NCBI RefSeq assembly: GCF_900183975.1
Contig: NZ_LT853882.1
Coordinates: 1,543,501 to 1,607,500, forward strand
Origin: Xanthomonas fragariae
GTDB lineage: Bacteria; Pseudomonadota; Gammaproteobacteria; Xanthomonadales; Xanthomonadaceae
Reading direction: 5' to 3'
DNA length: 64,000 nucleotides
This document shows, one piece after another, positions 31,663 to 40,191 of this stretch. The position numbers and the translations under genes were made by a program. The notes under the pieces were generated by a model that was not told the DNA's origin, searched no databases, and saw nothing but the letters and a program-made list of their open reading frames with translations. Every line of letters begins with the position of its first letter. Position 1 is the stretch's first letter.

Positions 31663-32017
31663 ATAGATGCCACCACAACACCGCTCGCGTTGCATGCCGA
31701 GCAGCTGGCCGCGCTCGAACAAGCCTACGCCACGCCGCCGCGCCTACCATCACTTCGGCAACGTGCGCGCGCTGCTGGAGCATTACGCCGAGGTCGCGGC
31801 CGGGCCGGGCTGGCAGCAGCCGGTCGAGGTCTGGCTGGCGGTGCTTTTCCAAGATGAGGAATATCGCGGGCATGTGCCCAGCGTGCTGTTCCGGCTCAAC
31901 CGCCAGCGCTTCCTGTCCTGTCTGCTCAAGCGCCCGCGGATCTTTCTGAGCGACCACGTCCATACGCGCTACGACGCTGCGGCGCCGGCCAATCTGCGCC
32001 GGCGGCTGGGGCGCTGA
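31663..32017 (+). pseudogene. HD-superfamily phosphohydrolase remnant with internal deletion
   Basis: Reading from about 31663, LALHAEQLAALEQAYATPPR continues after a one-base frame change near 31741 as AYHHFGNVRALLEHYAEVAA and VEVWLAVLFQDEEYRG, then VPSVLFRLNRQRFLSCLLK and RIFLSDHVHTRYDAAA. The HD family has an FHD...Y block followed by some 80 residues before EEYRG; here VLFQD runs straight into EEYRG, so the metal-binding core is deleted. With the frameshift and the missing HD pair it cannot be active. It lies just after the broken thpR. Confidence 0.65.
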
Positions 32018-32079
32018 TCCGCATCCGCTGAGCCGGGGGGACATCCGGACGCAGTGGACGCGCACGTTACAATAACCAT

Positions 32080-32262
32080 ATGTCCGACAGCGCTGCTTCC
32101 AGTCCCGATCCACGCCCGACAGCCCCTGCGCCACCGGCGGCCAACGCGTGCTGCCAGAGCGGTTGCCCGCTGTGCGTGCACGATCTGTATGCAGAGGAAT
32201 TGGTGCGTTACCGCCAGGCCTTGGCGGCCTGGGAAGCGCGCCGGTCGGCGAAGGTGCAATAA
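32080..32262 (+). CDS. Oxidoreductase-like domain small protein (60 aa)
   Basis: A 60-residue protein with a Pro/Ala-rich N-terminus and the signature CCQSGCPLCVHDLYAEELVRYRQAL, which matches the short oxidoreductase-like N-terminal domain (PF09791). Four cysteines in a CC-x3-C-x2-C array suggest metal or cluster binding, but no reaction is known. No clear ribosome site precedes the ATG. The 75 nt up to the acvB start are AT-rich and may carry that gene's promoter. Confidence 0.78.
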   Translation: MSDSAASSPDPRPTAPAPPAANACCQSGCPLCVHDLYAEELVRYRQALAAWEARRSAKVQ

Positions 32263-32337
32263 GCAGGTTCCGGCACTTCCCGGTGCAGGCCGGAAAGATT
32301 ATATTTATCTTTGAACTAATTTTACCGACGGTGTGAC

Positions 32338-33711
32338 ATGCGACGACTTCAGATGTGGAGCATGCTCTGCGGCGCGGCAGTGTTGACGCTGTCGGGCATG
32401 GTCGCCGCGCAGGCGCCGGAACTGGTGAGTCATGGCAGCTTCGAGCAGGTGCCGTTGCTGATGCCCAAGGGCGAACCGCAGCGCGTCGTGATCTGGCTGG
32501 CCGGTGCCGGCAATGCCGCCAAGCGTCAGGCACAGGCGGAAGCCTTGCGTGCCGACGGCGCGATGGTGGCGCTGGTGGACACCGCGCATCTGTACGTCGT
32601 GCTGCGCAAGGTCGGCAAGCCCTGCACGTTTTCGGTCGGCGATGTGGAGAACTTCGCGCGCTACGCGCAGGCCGTCCACCACCTGCCCACTTACCGCCTG
32701 CCGCTGCTGGTGGGCGATGGAGAAGGCGCCGCATTGGCCTATGCTAGCGCTACGCAAGCCAAACCACATATGCTGGCCGGCCTGCTCACCGACGGGTTGT
32801 GCCCGGCCATGGTGTCCGATCAGGCGATCTGCAAATGGGGTGTGCGTCCGGGCAGCAATACGCTGGTGCCGGTGCCGCTGCAGATTCCCTGGGTACTGGC
32901 CGGCAGCCAGGACAAGCGTTGCCCGGCCGCCGCCGAAGACAGCTTCCTCAAGCAGGTTCCGCAGGCGCGTACTTTTACACGCTCCCCGCAGGGCGACATC
33001 CTGCCCGGCTTGCGTGCCGCTGCCCGCGTGCTGGGAGAGCAGAAGGGCGTGGCGTTGCCGCCGCCGCCGGGCAATCTGGCCGATCTGCCAGTGGTGGAAA
33101 TGCCCGCCAAACCCGATGGCGACAGCGACGACGACACCTTCGTGATCTTCGTTTCCGGCGACGGTGGCTGGGCCGGCCTGGACGAAGAAGTGTCCAAGAA
33201 CCTGGTTGCGCAGGGCATCCCGGTGGTCGGACTAGATTCGCTGCGTTACTTCTGGACCGAACGCACGCCGCAGGGCTTGTCCACCGACCTGGACCGCATC
33301 GCGCGCGTATACGCGCAGCGCTGGCAACGGCAGCGGCTGGTTCTGATCGGTTTCTCGCAAGGCGCGGACGTGCTGCCGGCGGCGATCAACAAACTACCGG
33401 CGCAGACCAAGCGGAATATTCGCTTGACCGCGCTGGTGTCGGCCGGAAAATTGGCCGACTACGAATTCCATGTCAGCAACTGGCTTGGCTCGGACGACGA
33501 AGGGCTGCCGATTGCGCCGGAAGTGCAGCGTCTGCCCGCCGGCACCACCGTGTGCATCTACGGCCAGGACGACGAGGAGGCGCTGTGCCCGAGCCTGCCG
33601 GCTGATTCCGCCAAGCGCGTTGCGCTGCCGGGCGATCACCACTACAACGACGATTACCCGACAGTGGCCAGGGCGATCATTGAGCAGTTGCATGGGCTGT
33701 CGAAACCGTGA
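32338..33711 (+). CDS. acvB: AcvB/VirJ family lysyl-phosphatidylglycerol hydrolase
   Basis: A 457-residue periplasmic alpha/beta hydrolase with a signal peptide (cleavage near AQA-P, residue 25). The second half holds the catalytic VirJ domain: VIFVSGDGGWAGLDEEV (Ser273 near the oxyanion site), the nucleophile elbow GFSQGAD (Ser340), and a C-terminal DHHYNDDY supplying the His. The first half is the extra AcvB domain. AcvB removes the lysyl group from lysyl-phosphatidylglycerol made by MprF/LpiA. The mprF homologue lies convergently 362 nt away, a strong functional pairing. Confidence 0.88.
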   Translation: MRRLQMWSMLCGAAVLTLSGMVAAQAPELVSHGSFEQVPLLMPKGEPQRVVIWLAGAGNAAKRQAQAEALRADGAMVALVDTAHLYVVLRKVGKPCTFSVGDVENFARYAQAVHHLPTYRLPLLVGDGEGAALAYASATQAKPHMLAGLLTDGLCPAMVSDQAICKWGVRPGSNTLVPVPLQIPWVLAGSQDKRCPAAAEDSFLKQVPQARTFTRSPQGDILPGLRAAARVLGEQKGVALPPPPGNLADLPVVEMPAKPDGDSDDDTFVIFVSGDGGWAGLDEEVSKNLVAQGIPVVGLDSLRYFWTERTPQGLSTDLDRIARVYAQRWQRQRLVLIGFSQGADVLPAAINKLPAQTKRNIRLTALVSAGKLADYEFHVSNWLGSDDEGLPIAPEVQRLPAGTTVCIYGQDDEEALCPSLPADSAKRVALPGDHHYNDDYPTVARAIIEQLHGLSKP

Positions 33712-34073
33712 GGGTATATACTGCATCGGTGTTTCGCTGGCACGCCAGCGTTGCTGGGTGACGACAAGGCCGCATTCTGGTTGCGCTCGCAGCCCGGCTT
33801 GGACCGTATCGCGGGTGCTGTACTCACTGTGTGTTGCTGTACTCACTGTGTGTGAGTAATGAGCAGCCGGGCCGTGCAACCTGGGTACGAGCGTGGCTCT
33901 GCAGCTAGGCGATGAGTGTTGCTTGGATGCCTTCTTGATGTGGGACCGGTCATGCGGCGGGTGGATTAACGCGAAGACGATCAGGGAGTGATCGTTCGAG
34001 CAGCACGTTCGAGCAGCACTCGATCAGGCAATCAACATCCCTCGCAGACCTGGCACATACTAGGCACCAGGCC
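33712..34073. other. Intergenic region between convergent acvB and mprF, no gene seen
   Basis: No credible frame was found. Two short tandem repeats stand out: GCTGTACTCACTGTGTGTTG/GCTGTACTCACTGTGTGTGA around 33816-33855, and GTTCGAGCAGCAC twice around 33994-34020. No clear intrinsic terminator was recognised for either gene. Confidence 0.6.
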
Positions 34074-36638
34074 TCATTCCTGCCGGCCCGGATCCACCGA
34101 GATCAAACGGGTGACGTCCAGCAACGCGGCCGGCAGATGCATGCCGCCCGGTGCGACCAAGTAGCGCGGGCGCCAGGTCGGGGCGAACTTGGACTTGAAA
34201 CGCCGCAGCCCGCTGAATCCGTAGAAGCGTTCGCCGTGGCGTGCGACCAGGCTGGCGAAACGGTTCCAGCGGCCGGCCAGGCGGTGCTCGGCCAGGCCCG
34301 ACAGCGGCGCCATGCCCAGCGAGAAGCGCGTATAGCCGTTGGCCTTCCCCCACAGAAACAGCTCGATGAACAGGAAATCCATTGTGCCCTTCGGGGCTTG
34401 CGCGCTATGCCGCATCAGATCCACCGACAGCTCGCCGCCGGCAGGCGCCCGCCACACATTGGCGAAGGCGACGATCTCCCCTTCTGCCTCGGCCACGCAC
34501 AACGGAAGGCGGCGCAGATAGTCGGCATCGAAGCTGCCCAGCGAGAAGCCCTTTTCTTCACCGGATTTTTCTTCCAGCCACTGCACGGACACCTCGGACA
34601 GACGCGGCAACACCGCATCCACCTGCTCGGGTTGCAGCACCCGGAAGGTCAGCCCGCCACGCTTGCCGCGGTTCCATGCCTGGCGCAGATCGGCGCGATC
34701 GCGGCCCTCCAGGGTGAAATCTTGCAGCGGCACGATCGCTTCTTCGCCCAGCTTGACCAGCGTCAGGCCCATGTCGAGATAGGTTTGCCAGTATTTTTCG
34801 CCGACCTGATAGAACACCGGACGCAGGCCCATGCGGTCGGCTTCTTCACGGAAGCGCCAGGTCAGCGCACGTGCAACCTCGGGCGGGCCGACCGGGTCGC
34901 CCATCGAGATGAGCGAGCCGCCGTAGCGCTGCATCATCACAAAGCCGCGGCCCTGCTCATCGCGCAGAAACGCCTTGTCGCCGATCAATGCCAGACAGGC
35001 CTGGGTGTCGATGCTGGTGTCCAGGATCGGGGCTAGCGTCTGCAACGTCTGCGCATCGGCGGCCGGCAACGGGCGGCGCCCGCCACGCAGCAGCCGCGCC
35101 ATGCCGAACACGATCACGCCCACACACAGGATCAACGCATCGCGTAGCGCACGCGGCGCATTGGCCGAGGTGGCGAACTGCCACCACAGGTCGTTGCTGT
35201 ATTCGACATGGCTGTAGACGAAGAACAGCAGCCAGAACGTGGCCACCAGCACCAGGCCCAGATTACTCAGCCAGCGCCACGACCAGGCTTCATCCAGCAG
35301 CGCGCCCTGGCGATAGAACTCGCGCCGCGCGGCCCATAGCGCGACTGCGGCCAGCGCCGCCGAAAGCGATACCGAGATATGGCTGCCGCGCAGCAGCGCC
35401 AGCGGCGGCAGCAGCACGCACACGCCAAGCGCCAGCATCCAGGCGGCATGACTGCGACGCTGCAGCCCCTGGCCGATCAACAGCAGCAGCATGCCGCCGA
35501 GGCTGACCAGCAGATGCGAGGTTTCGATCAGCGGCAGCGGCGCCACTTCCTGGCGTGCGCGCGGCGTCGGCAGCGTGCCGTCGATCACCAGTGTCGCGCC
35601 GACTGCAAACACCGCCAAGGCTAGAATCTGCGGCAGCCACGGACGCAACGCCTTCCACACCGTGCGGGCGGTACTGGCGCTGGCACGTACCGGCGCGCCC
35701 AGCCCCGAGGCGGCCGCCATCGCCACCGAGATTAGCAACGGCACGATGTAATAGGTCACGCGGTAGGCCAGCGCGGCCGCCAGCACTGCGGCAGGGGCGA
35801 CATGCGGCAGCAGCTTGAGCAGGCTCCACTCGAACACGCCCAGGCCGGCTGGCACGGTGGAGATCAGCCCGGCGACCACCGCGACCAGCCAGATGCCGAT
35901 GAAACCGAAGTAGCCGGTACCTGGATCCGGCGGCAGCAGCACGTAGAACGCCGCCGCGGCCAGGCCCAGTTCGACCACGCTGAGCGCAGTCACGCCGAGC
36001 ACGGTGGCGCGGTCGGGCAGCCAGAAACGATGGCTGCGGATGCCGAATTCGCGGCCTTGCTTGCCGACCAGCACCAACATGGCAAGGTAGCCGACCAGCA
36101 AGGCGATACCGGCGGCGCGGACGCCTTGTGCGGCGATCGGCACCGCACGCGCGGCCGCTTCCGGTTCCAGCATCAGCGCCAGGCAGATCAGCACCCAGGC
36201 ACCGAAAATGAAGCCCAGCGTGCTCATCAGCACCACCTGCCCGATCTCGGCCAGCGTCAGCCCCACGCTGCCATAGCCGCGCAGGCGCACCGCGCCGCCG
36301 GTGAGCGCGGCAAAGCCCAGCGTCTGCCCGACCGCATGCGCCATGAAGGCGGTGATGCCCACGCGCGCCGGATGTAGCCGCTTGCCGGTGCGCTTTAGCC
36401 CCACCCAGTCGAATCCCACCAGACAAACGTAACTGCTCAGGCCCAGCAACAGGGTGAGCGCGACCTGCCCAGCTCCCAGGGCACGGAACGCTTGGCTGAT
36501 CTGGTGATAGCCAAGGTCGGTGAACTGTGAGGACAGCGCGTGCAGCGCCATCGCCATAATCGCCAGGCTGATGATGACCGGCATGGCACGACGCCAACCG
36601 CTGGCAGGCGCTTCGGAAGACACGGAGTGATCCATCAT
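34074..36638 (-). CDS. mprF: Bifunctional lysylphosphatidylglycerol synthase/flippase MprF
   Basis: An 854-residue inner-membrane protein. The N-terminal two-thirds has about 13-14 hydrophobic segments (UPF0104/flippase part, with TGGAVRLRGYGSVGLTLAEIG and STVPAGLGVFEWSLL). The C-terminal third (from about residue 560) is the cytosolic DUF2156/GNAT-like synthase that transfers lysine from Lys-tRNA to phosphatidylglycerol; KGTMDFLFIELFLWGKANGY and FSLGMAPLSGL are its typical blocks. The product lowers surface charge and gives resistance to cationic peptides. The start is one of two adjacent ATGs (36638/36635) without a clear ribosome site; long upstream codons look non-coding. Confidence 0.9.
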   Translation of the reverse strand: MMDHSVSSEAPASGWRRAMPVIISLAIMAMALHALSSQFTDLGYHQISQAFRALGAGQVALTLLLGLSSYVCLVGFDWVGLKRTGKRLHPARVGITAFMAHAVGQTLGFAALTGGAVRLRGYGSVGLTLAEIGQVVLMSTLGFIFGAWVLICLALMLEPEAAARAVPIAAQGVRAAGIALLVGYLAMLVLVGKQGREFGIRSHRFWLPDRATVLGVTALSVVELGLAAAAFYVLLPPDPGTGYFGFIGIWLVAVVAGLISTVPAGLGVFEWSLLKLLPHVAPAAVLAAALAYRVTYYIVPLLISVAMAAASGLGAPVRASASTARTVWKALRPWLPQILALAVFAVGATLVIDGTLPTPRARQEVAPLPLIETSHLLVSLGGMLLLLIGQGLQRRSHAAWMLALGVCVLLPPLALLRGSHISVSLSAALAAVALWAARREFYRQGALLDEAWSWRWLSNLGLVLVATFWLLFFVYSHVEYSNDLWWQFATSANAPRALRDALILCVGVIVFGMARLLRGGRRPLPAADAQTLQTLAPILDTSIDTQACLALIGDKAFLRDEQGRGFVMMQRYGGSLISMGDPVGPPEVARALTWRFREEADRMGLRPVFYQVGEKYWQTYLDMGLTLVKLGEEAIVPLQDFTLEGRDRADLRQAWNRGKRGGLTFRVLQPEQVDAVLPRLSEVSVQWLEEKSGEEKGFSLGSFDADYLRRLPLCVAEAEGEIVAFANVWRAPAGGELSVDLMRHSAQAPKGTMDFLFIELFLWGKANGYTRFSLGMAPLSGLAEHRLAGRWNRFASLVARHGERFYGFSGLRRFKSKFAPTWRPRYLVAPGGMHLPAALLDVTRLISVDPGRQE

Positions 36639-37192
36639 GAGGGTAACGGGATCTGCTGAAAGGGGCGCAGGGCGCCTGCACGATATGTGGCCCGCGTGTG
36701 GTCGGTCTGCATGGGCCAGTCGGGTTGATGGTGCATGCAGCGTGATCGCGTGAGTGCCGAAGTCAAGTGAACGCGTGGTTCGATCGAACCGACATAGTGT
36801 CGGTGCAGGGCGCGCGCGCATCATAGGGCAAAGGCGCACCCGCGTGCCGTAGAGATAACGACATGGCCGGCATGACAGTTGGAAAAGAGACAGACTGCCG
36901 ATGGGCAATCCACTCGATCACGCGGATATCGCGCGACCCACGCCGCCACCTCCATCACGCTGGAGCGGTCACGCCGGTGCCATCCCTGCGTGGGCAGGCG
37001 TGGCCTTTATCGGCTTGGTGCTGGTGTTGCAGTGACTGGGCGGCGATCTGCGGCCAGAAGATCGCGATCGTGCTGATCTTGGTCTGGATGCGCTGGTGGG
37101 CACGTGGCTGGCGCGATGCGTGCGTGGCGGGGCTGCACGTTTGCCGCATTCGCGTGACAATGCCGGGGTCAAACAACCCTGGGAAGTCTGAA
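36639..37192. other. Intergenic region between mprF and RidA; one doubtful short frame
   Basis: The region upstream of mprF holds no firm gene. The only candidate is a 44-codon frame at 36901-37035 (+), MGNPLDHADIARPTPPPPSR followed by a hydrophobic helix (AWAGVAFIGLVLVLQ), which could be the broken start of a membrane protein. It has no ribosome site and the downstream codons are disordered. mprF and RidA are divergent here, so both promoters should lie in this stretch. Confidence 0.4.
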
Positions 37193-37540
37193 ATGGTGCA
37201 GCGATTCGATGCAGGTCCGCGTATGTCCGAAATGACCGTCCATGGTGGGGTGTGTTACCTGGCCGGCCAAATTGCCGAAGACACCAGCGAAGACATCACC
37301 GGGCAGACCCGCCAGGTGTTGGGCGAGATCGACAAGCTGTTGGCGCTGGCGGCCAGCGACAAGACCAAGATCCTGCGCGCGGAGATCTACCTGGCAGACA
37401 TCGCCGATTTCGACGGCATGAACAAGGCTTGGGACGAATGGGCACCGCACGGTTTCACGCCTGCGCGCGCCACCGTCGAAGCCAAGCTGGCACGGCCGGA
37501 CTGGAAGGTCGAGATCGTCATCACTGCAGCAGCAGGCTGA
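37193..37540 (+). CDS. RidA family (YjgF/UK114) protein
   Basis: A 115-residue cytoplasmic trimeric protein of the enamine/imine deaminase superfamily. It contains VCYLAGQIAEDTSEDITGQT, KILRAEIYLADIADFDGMN and FTPARATVEAKLARPDW, where the Arg of PARATVEA corresponds to the substrate-carboxylate-binding Arg of active RidA proteins. Members of its subfamily may deaminate reactive 2-aminoacrylate, but paralogues vary. ATG 37193 begins the conserved domain. It stands between mprF and the lipid operon with no obvious partner. Confidence 0.85.
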   Translation: MVQRFDAGPRMSEMTVHGGVCYLAGQIAEDTSEDITGQTRQVLGEIDKLLALAASDKTKILRAEIYLADIADFDGMNKAWDEWAPHGFTPARATVEAKLARPDWKVEIVITAAAG

Positions 37541-37778
37541 TCGCGCAGTTGCATGCGCGGTGATTGTCTGATGCGCGTGCGGCAGGGCTGAGGTCTTCAG
37601 CGTGCGGCCTCTGCGATGGCCGCAGTGTGTCGGCAGACGGCGGCAAGCAACGTGGAGCGCGCGTTGGCCTGGAAATGTCAGCCGGCGCGCTTTACCAGGA
37701 CATTCGTGCGGGTAAAGTGCAGATAAATGTGGCGCTCGACCGACAGTCGCATTGCACTGTCAGCGGTCGCCTGATCGA

Positions 37779-38849
37779 TCAGCGCTTGACGAAGCGGTAA
37801 TGCGCCACGCCCCATTCGCGGCCCTGGTCGTAGCCGAACAATTCTGCGCAGGCCAGCCAAAACATGCGCCAGCGCTGCCACCAACGCTGCGCTTCCTCGC
37901 CGTAGGTCTGGCGCAGCAACGGCATGATCTGCTCGCGATGGCGGTCCTGATTCTCCAGCCACGCGTTGGCGGTCTTCTCGTAATGCTCGCCCGACAGCAG
38001 CCAGCGTTGCTCGATCACCACGTCCTGCTGGAAATGCAGCAAGGTATCGGCCGCCGGCATCAGCCCGCCGGTGAAGAAATGCCGGCCCATCCAGTTATCT
38101 TCGCCTGCCACTTCGAACGGATAGGCCAGCTCGCGGTGACAGAAGATATGCACGAACAACTTGCCGCCCGGTGCCAGCCAGCTGCCGACGCGTGCCAGCA
38201 GCTCGCGGTAATTGCGCATGTGTTCGAACATTTCCACCGATACCACGCGGTCGAAGTCGCCTGGCGGCAACACCAGCGCGTTGACGTCGGCAGTGATGAC
38301 CTGCACGTTGCTCAGCCCGCGCACGCGGCACTGTTCCAGAATATGCGCGCGCTGCGGACGTGAGTTGGACACCGCGGTGATGGTGCCACCGGGATAGCGC
38401 TCGGCCATCCACAAGGTCAACGAGCCCCAGCCGCAGCCAAGTTCCAGAATGCGTTGGCCATCGGCCAGTTCGGCACGCTCACCGTATAGCGCCAGCATGC
38501 GTTCTTCGGCGGCATCCAGATCCGGGGTGGTCGCGTCCCAATAACAGCTGCTGTACTTGAGCCGGCGGCCCAGGCAAAGGGTGAAGAACTGCGGTGGCAA
38601 CTCGTAGTGCTGACGATTGGCAGCATCGGTTTCAATCGCAATCGCGCTGGCGCGCAGGCTGTCGATAAACGCGCGTTGCCGTTCGCCGCTGGCATCGGCC
38701 CCATCGCCGCGCTCATCGTGCAGGCGCTGCGCGCACAGCCGGCGGATGCCGTAACGCAGCATGGCATCGGGCAGTAATCCGGACTCGGCCAAGCGGGTGG
38801 CGAAGGCTTCTTCGGGCAGCGAGGAGGGTGGGACGGTAACGGTGGACAT
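37779..38849 (-). CDS. Cyclopropane-fatty-acyl-phospholipid synthase family methyltransferase (short type)
   Basis: A 356-residue SAM-dependent methyltransferase acting on membrane phospholipid acyl chains. YELPPQFFTLCLGRRLKYSS precedes the SAM site ILELGCGWGSLTLWMAE and VVSVEMFEHMRNY. It lacks part of the N-terminal lipid domain seen in E. coli Cfa and is not closely similar to the 431-residue synthase in the same operon, so it may make a different methylated lipid (vinyl-methylation has been described for such enzymes in other bacteria). GGAG 6 nt upstream supports the ATG. It is the last gene of the seven-gene operon, 17 nt after DUF1295. Confidence 0.85.
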   Translation of the reverse strand: MSTVTVPPSSLPEEAFATRLAESGLLPDAMLRYGIRRLCAQRLHDERGDGADASGERQRAFIDSLRASAIAIETDAANRQHYELPPQFFTLCLGRRLKYSSCYWDATTPDLDAAEERMLALYGERAELADGQRILELGCGWGSLTLWMAERYPGGTITAVSNSRPQRAHILEQCRVRGLSNVQVITADVNALVLPPGDFDRVVSVEMFEHMRNYRELLARVGSWLAPGGKLFVHIFCHRELAYPFEVAGEDNWMGRHFFTGGLMPAADTLLHFQQDVVIEQRWLLSGEHYEKTANAWLENQDRHREQIMPLLRQTYGEEAQRWWQRWRMFWLACAELFGYDQGREWGVAHYRFVKR

Positions 38850-38866
38850 GCGACTCTCCAGGCAAC

Positions 38867-39649
38867 TCAAAACGACGGGGGAAGCGGGAAAAACGCGCTG
38901 GTGCTGCGCTGATACTGGGCGTAGTCCTCGCCACGCGAGCGCAACGCCTGCTGCTCGGTGTAGGGAATGCCGGTGAAGCGATACAGAAACACGAACATCA
39001 CCACCGGCCCGAGCGCACACAACGCCACCGGCCATGGGCCGGCGCCGACAGCCAGCGCAAGGTAGGCGAACCAATGCACGAACTCGAAAAAATAATTGGG
39101 GTGGCGTGAATAGCGCCACAGCCCACCACGGCAGGTGATGCCGCGATTGGCTGGGTCGGCCTTGTGCGCAGACAGCTGCCGATCCGCCAGTGCCTCGCCG
39201 CCGACCGCGATCAACCACACCACGATCGCCACGCCGGTCCATACGCTCCATGTCGGATTCGGATTACTCGCAGCGGCCAGAAACGGCACTGCAAACAGCA
39301 TGACCACGATTGCCTGTGCGAGGAAAAATCCGAGGAATTTACGTTGATCGCCGTTCCAATGCTCGCGCAATGCGCGGTAACGGCCATCTTCGTGCGGGTC
39401 GCCGAACACGCGCACGCCCAGATGCAATGTAAGGCGCGCACCCCACACACCGCCGAGCACAGCCACCGATACGCGCGGCAACAACGCGCCATCGGACATC
39501 CACGCACAATACGGCGCAGCGACGGCCAGGCACGCCGCCCACAACACATCGACCGGTCCGGCATTGCCGCTGCGGCGTTGCCACAGCCAACCCAGCACCA
39601 TCACCACGCTTGCGAACACTCCGACATGCAGCAGCGGCCAGACATTCAT
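38867..39649 (-). CDS. DUF1295 membrane protein (steroid 5-alpha-reductase-like)
   Basis: A 260-residue inner-membrane protein with six or seven helices. The C-terminal GLWRYSRHPNYFFEFVHWFAY and GIPYTEQQALRSRGEDYAQYQ are the signature of the DUF1295/steroid 5-alpha-reductase C-terminal fold, whose members reduce C=C bonds using NADPH. In this operon a lipid double-bond reductase role is plausible but unproven. Its start overlaps the DUF2878 stop by ATGA (39646-39649), so translation is coupled. Confidence 0.86.
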   Translation of the reverse strand: MNVWPLLHVGVFASVVMVLGWLWQRRSGNAGPVDVLWAACLAVAAPYCAWMSDGALLPRVSVAVLGGVWGARLTLHLGVRVFGDPHEDGRYRALREHWNGDQRKFLGFFLAQAIVVMLFAVPFLAAASNPNPTWSVWTGVAIVVWLIAVGGEALADRQLSAHKADPANRGITCRGGLWRYSRHPNYFFEFVHWFAYLALAVGAGPWPVALCALGPVVMFVFLYRFTGIPYTEQQALRSRGEDYAQYQRSTSAFFPLPPSF

Positions 39650-40191
39650 TGCAGTTCTCCGGTGATGTGCTCAGGCAATGGTCGCGCCAGGCGCCGTGCA
39701 TACAGCGACAACATGCCACAGGCAGCGCCCCAGCCGATGCCGACGGCAATCGCTGCGTGCAGGTGTGGCGGCAGCAAATCCACTGCGTGCCAGCTGCGCT
39801 GCGCCAGCCAATACGAGAACGGCCCGAAAATGGCGCCGAGCACCACGGCCAACCATGGCCGTTGCATCACCGTGGCCAGCGAATGATTGAGCGTGAGCGC
39901 AAAGCCCAGCCACAACGCCAGAATCCACGCCGGCGCCAGCAAGGTACCCGGCCATGGCGCGGCGTAACGCACCCAGTTGCCGGCGGCAAGCGTGGTATCC
40001 AGCAACAGTCCCAGCGACAGCGCTGCGATCATCAACTGCACATCGCCCGGTGCGCGCCGCGATGGCCACAGCTGATACAGCGCAAACAGCGCCAGTACCA
40101 GCAGCGTCGGCCAGATACGCGCATGCGCGGCCGCGCTGACTGCCACCAGCCATAGCACCTGCAAGCCCAGATAGTTGCCAAGTTGTTTCAT
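39646..40191 (-). CDS. DUF2878 family membrane protein
   Basis: A 181-residue integral membrane protein with about five hydrophobic segments (NYLGLQVLWLVAVSAAA, LLVLALFALYQLW, LGLLLDTTLAAGNWV and others). LLLDTTLA and LNHSLA are typical of DUF2878, a family recurrently found beside cyclopropane-synthase genes. No catalytic residues are obvious. Both ends overlap the neighbouring genes by ATGA (40188-40191 and 39646-39649). Confidence 0.8.
   Translation of the reverse strand: MKQLGNYLGLQVLWLVAVSAAAHARIWPTLLVLALFALYQLWPSRRAPGDVQLMIAALSLGLLLDTTLAAGNWVRYAAPWPGTLLAPAWILALWLGFALTLNHSLATVMQRPWLAVVLGAIFGPFSYWLAQRSWHAVDLLPPHLHAAIAVGIGWGAACGMLSLYARRLARPLPEHITGELQ

Noticed and set aside
31328..32734. 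468-codon minus-strand frame spanning the IS end, the HD remnant and the start of acvB
   Set aside because: It crosses three unrelated loci, is Arg/Pro/Ala-rich and low complexity, and has no ribosome site or domain.
33816..33855. CRISPR-like short repeats
   Set aside because: Only two imperfect head-to-tail units without spacers of constant length; no cas genes anywhere in the window.
36901..37035. 44-codon frame with one hydrophobic helix upstream of RidA
   Set aside because: No ribosome site, no recognisable family, and disordered codons directly downstream; mentioned only within the intergenic note.
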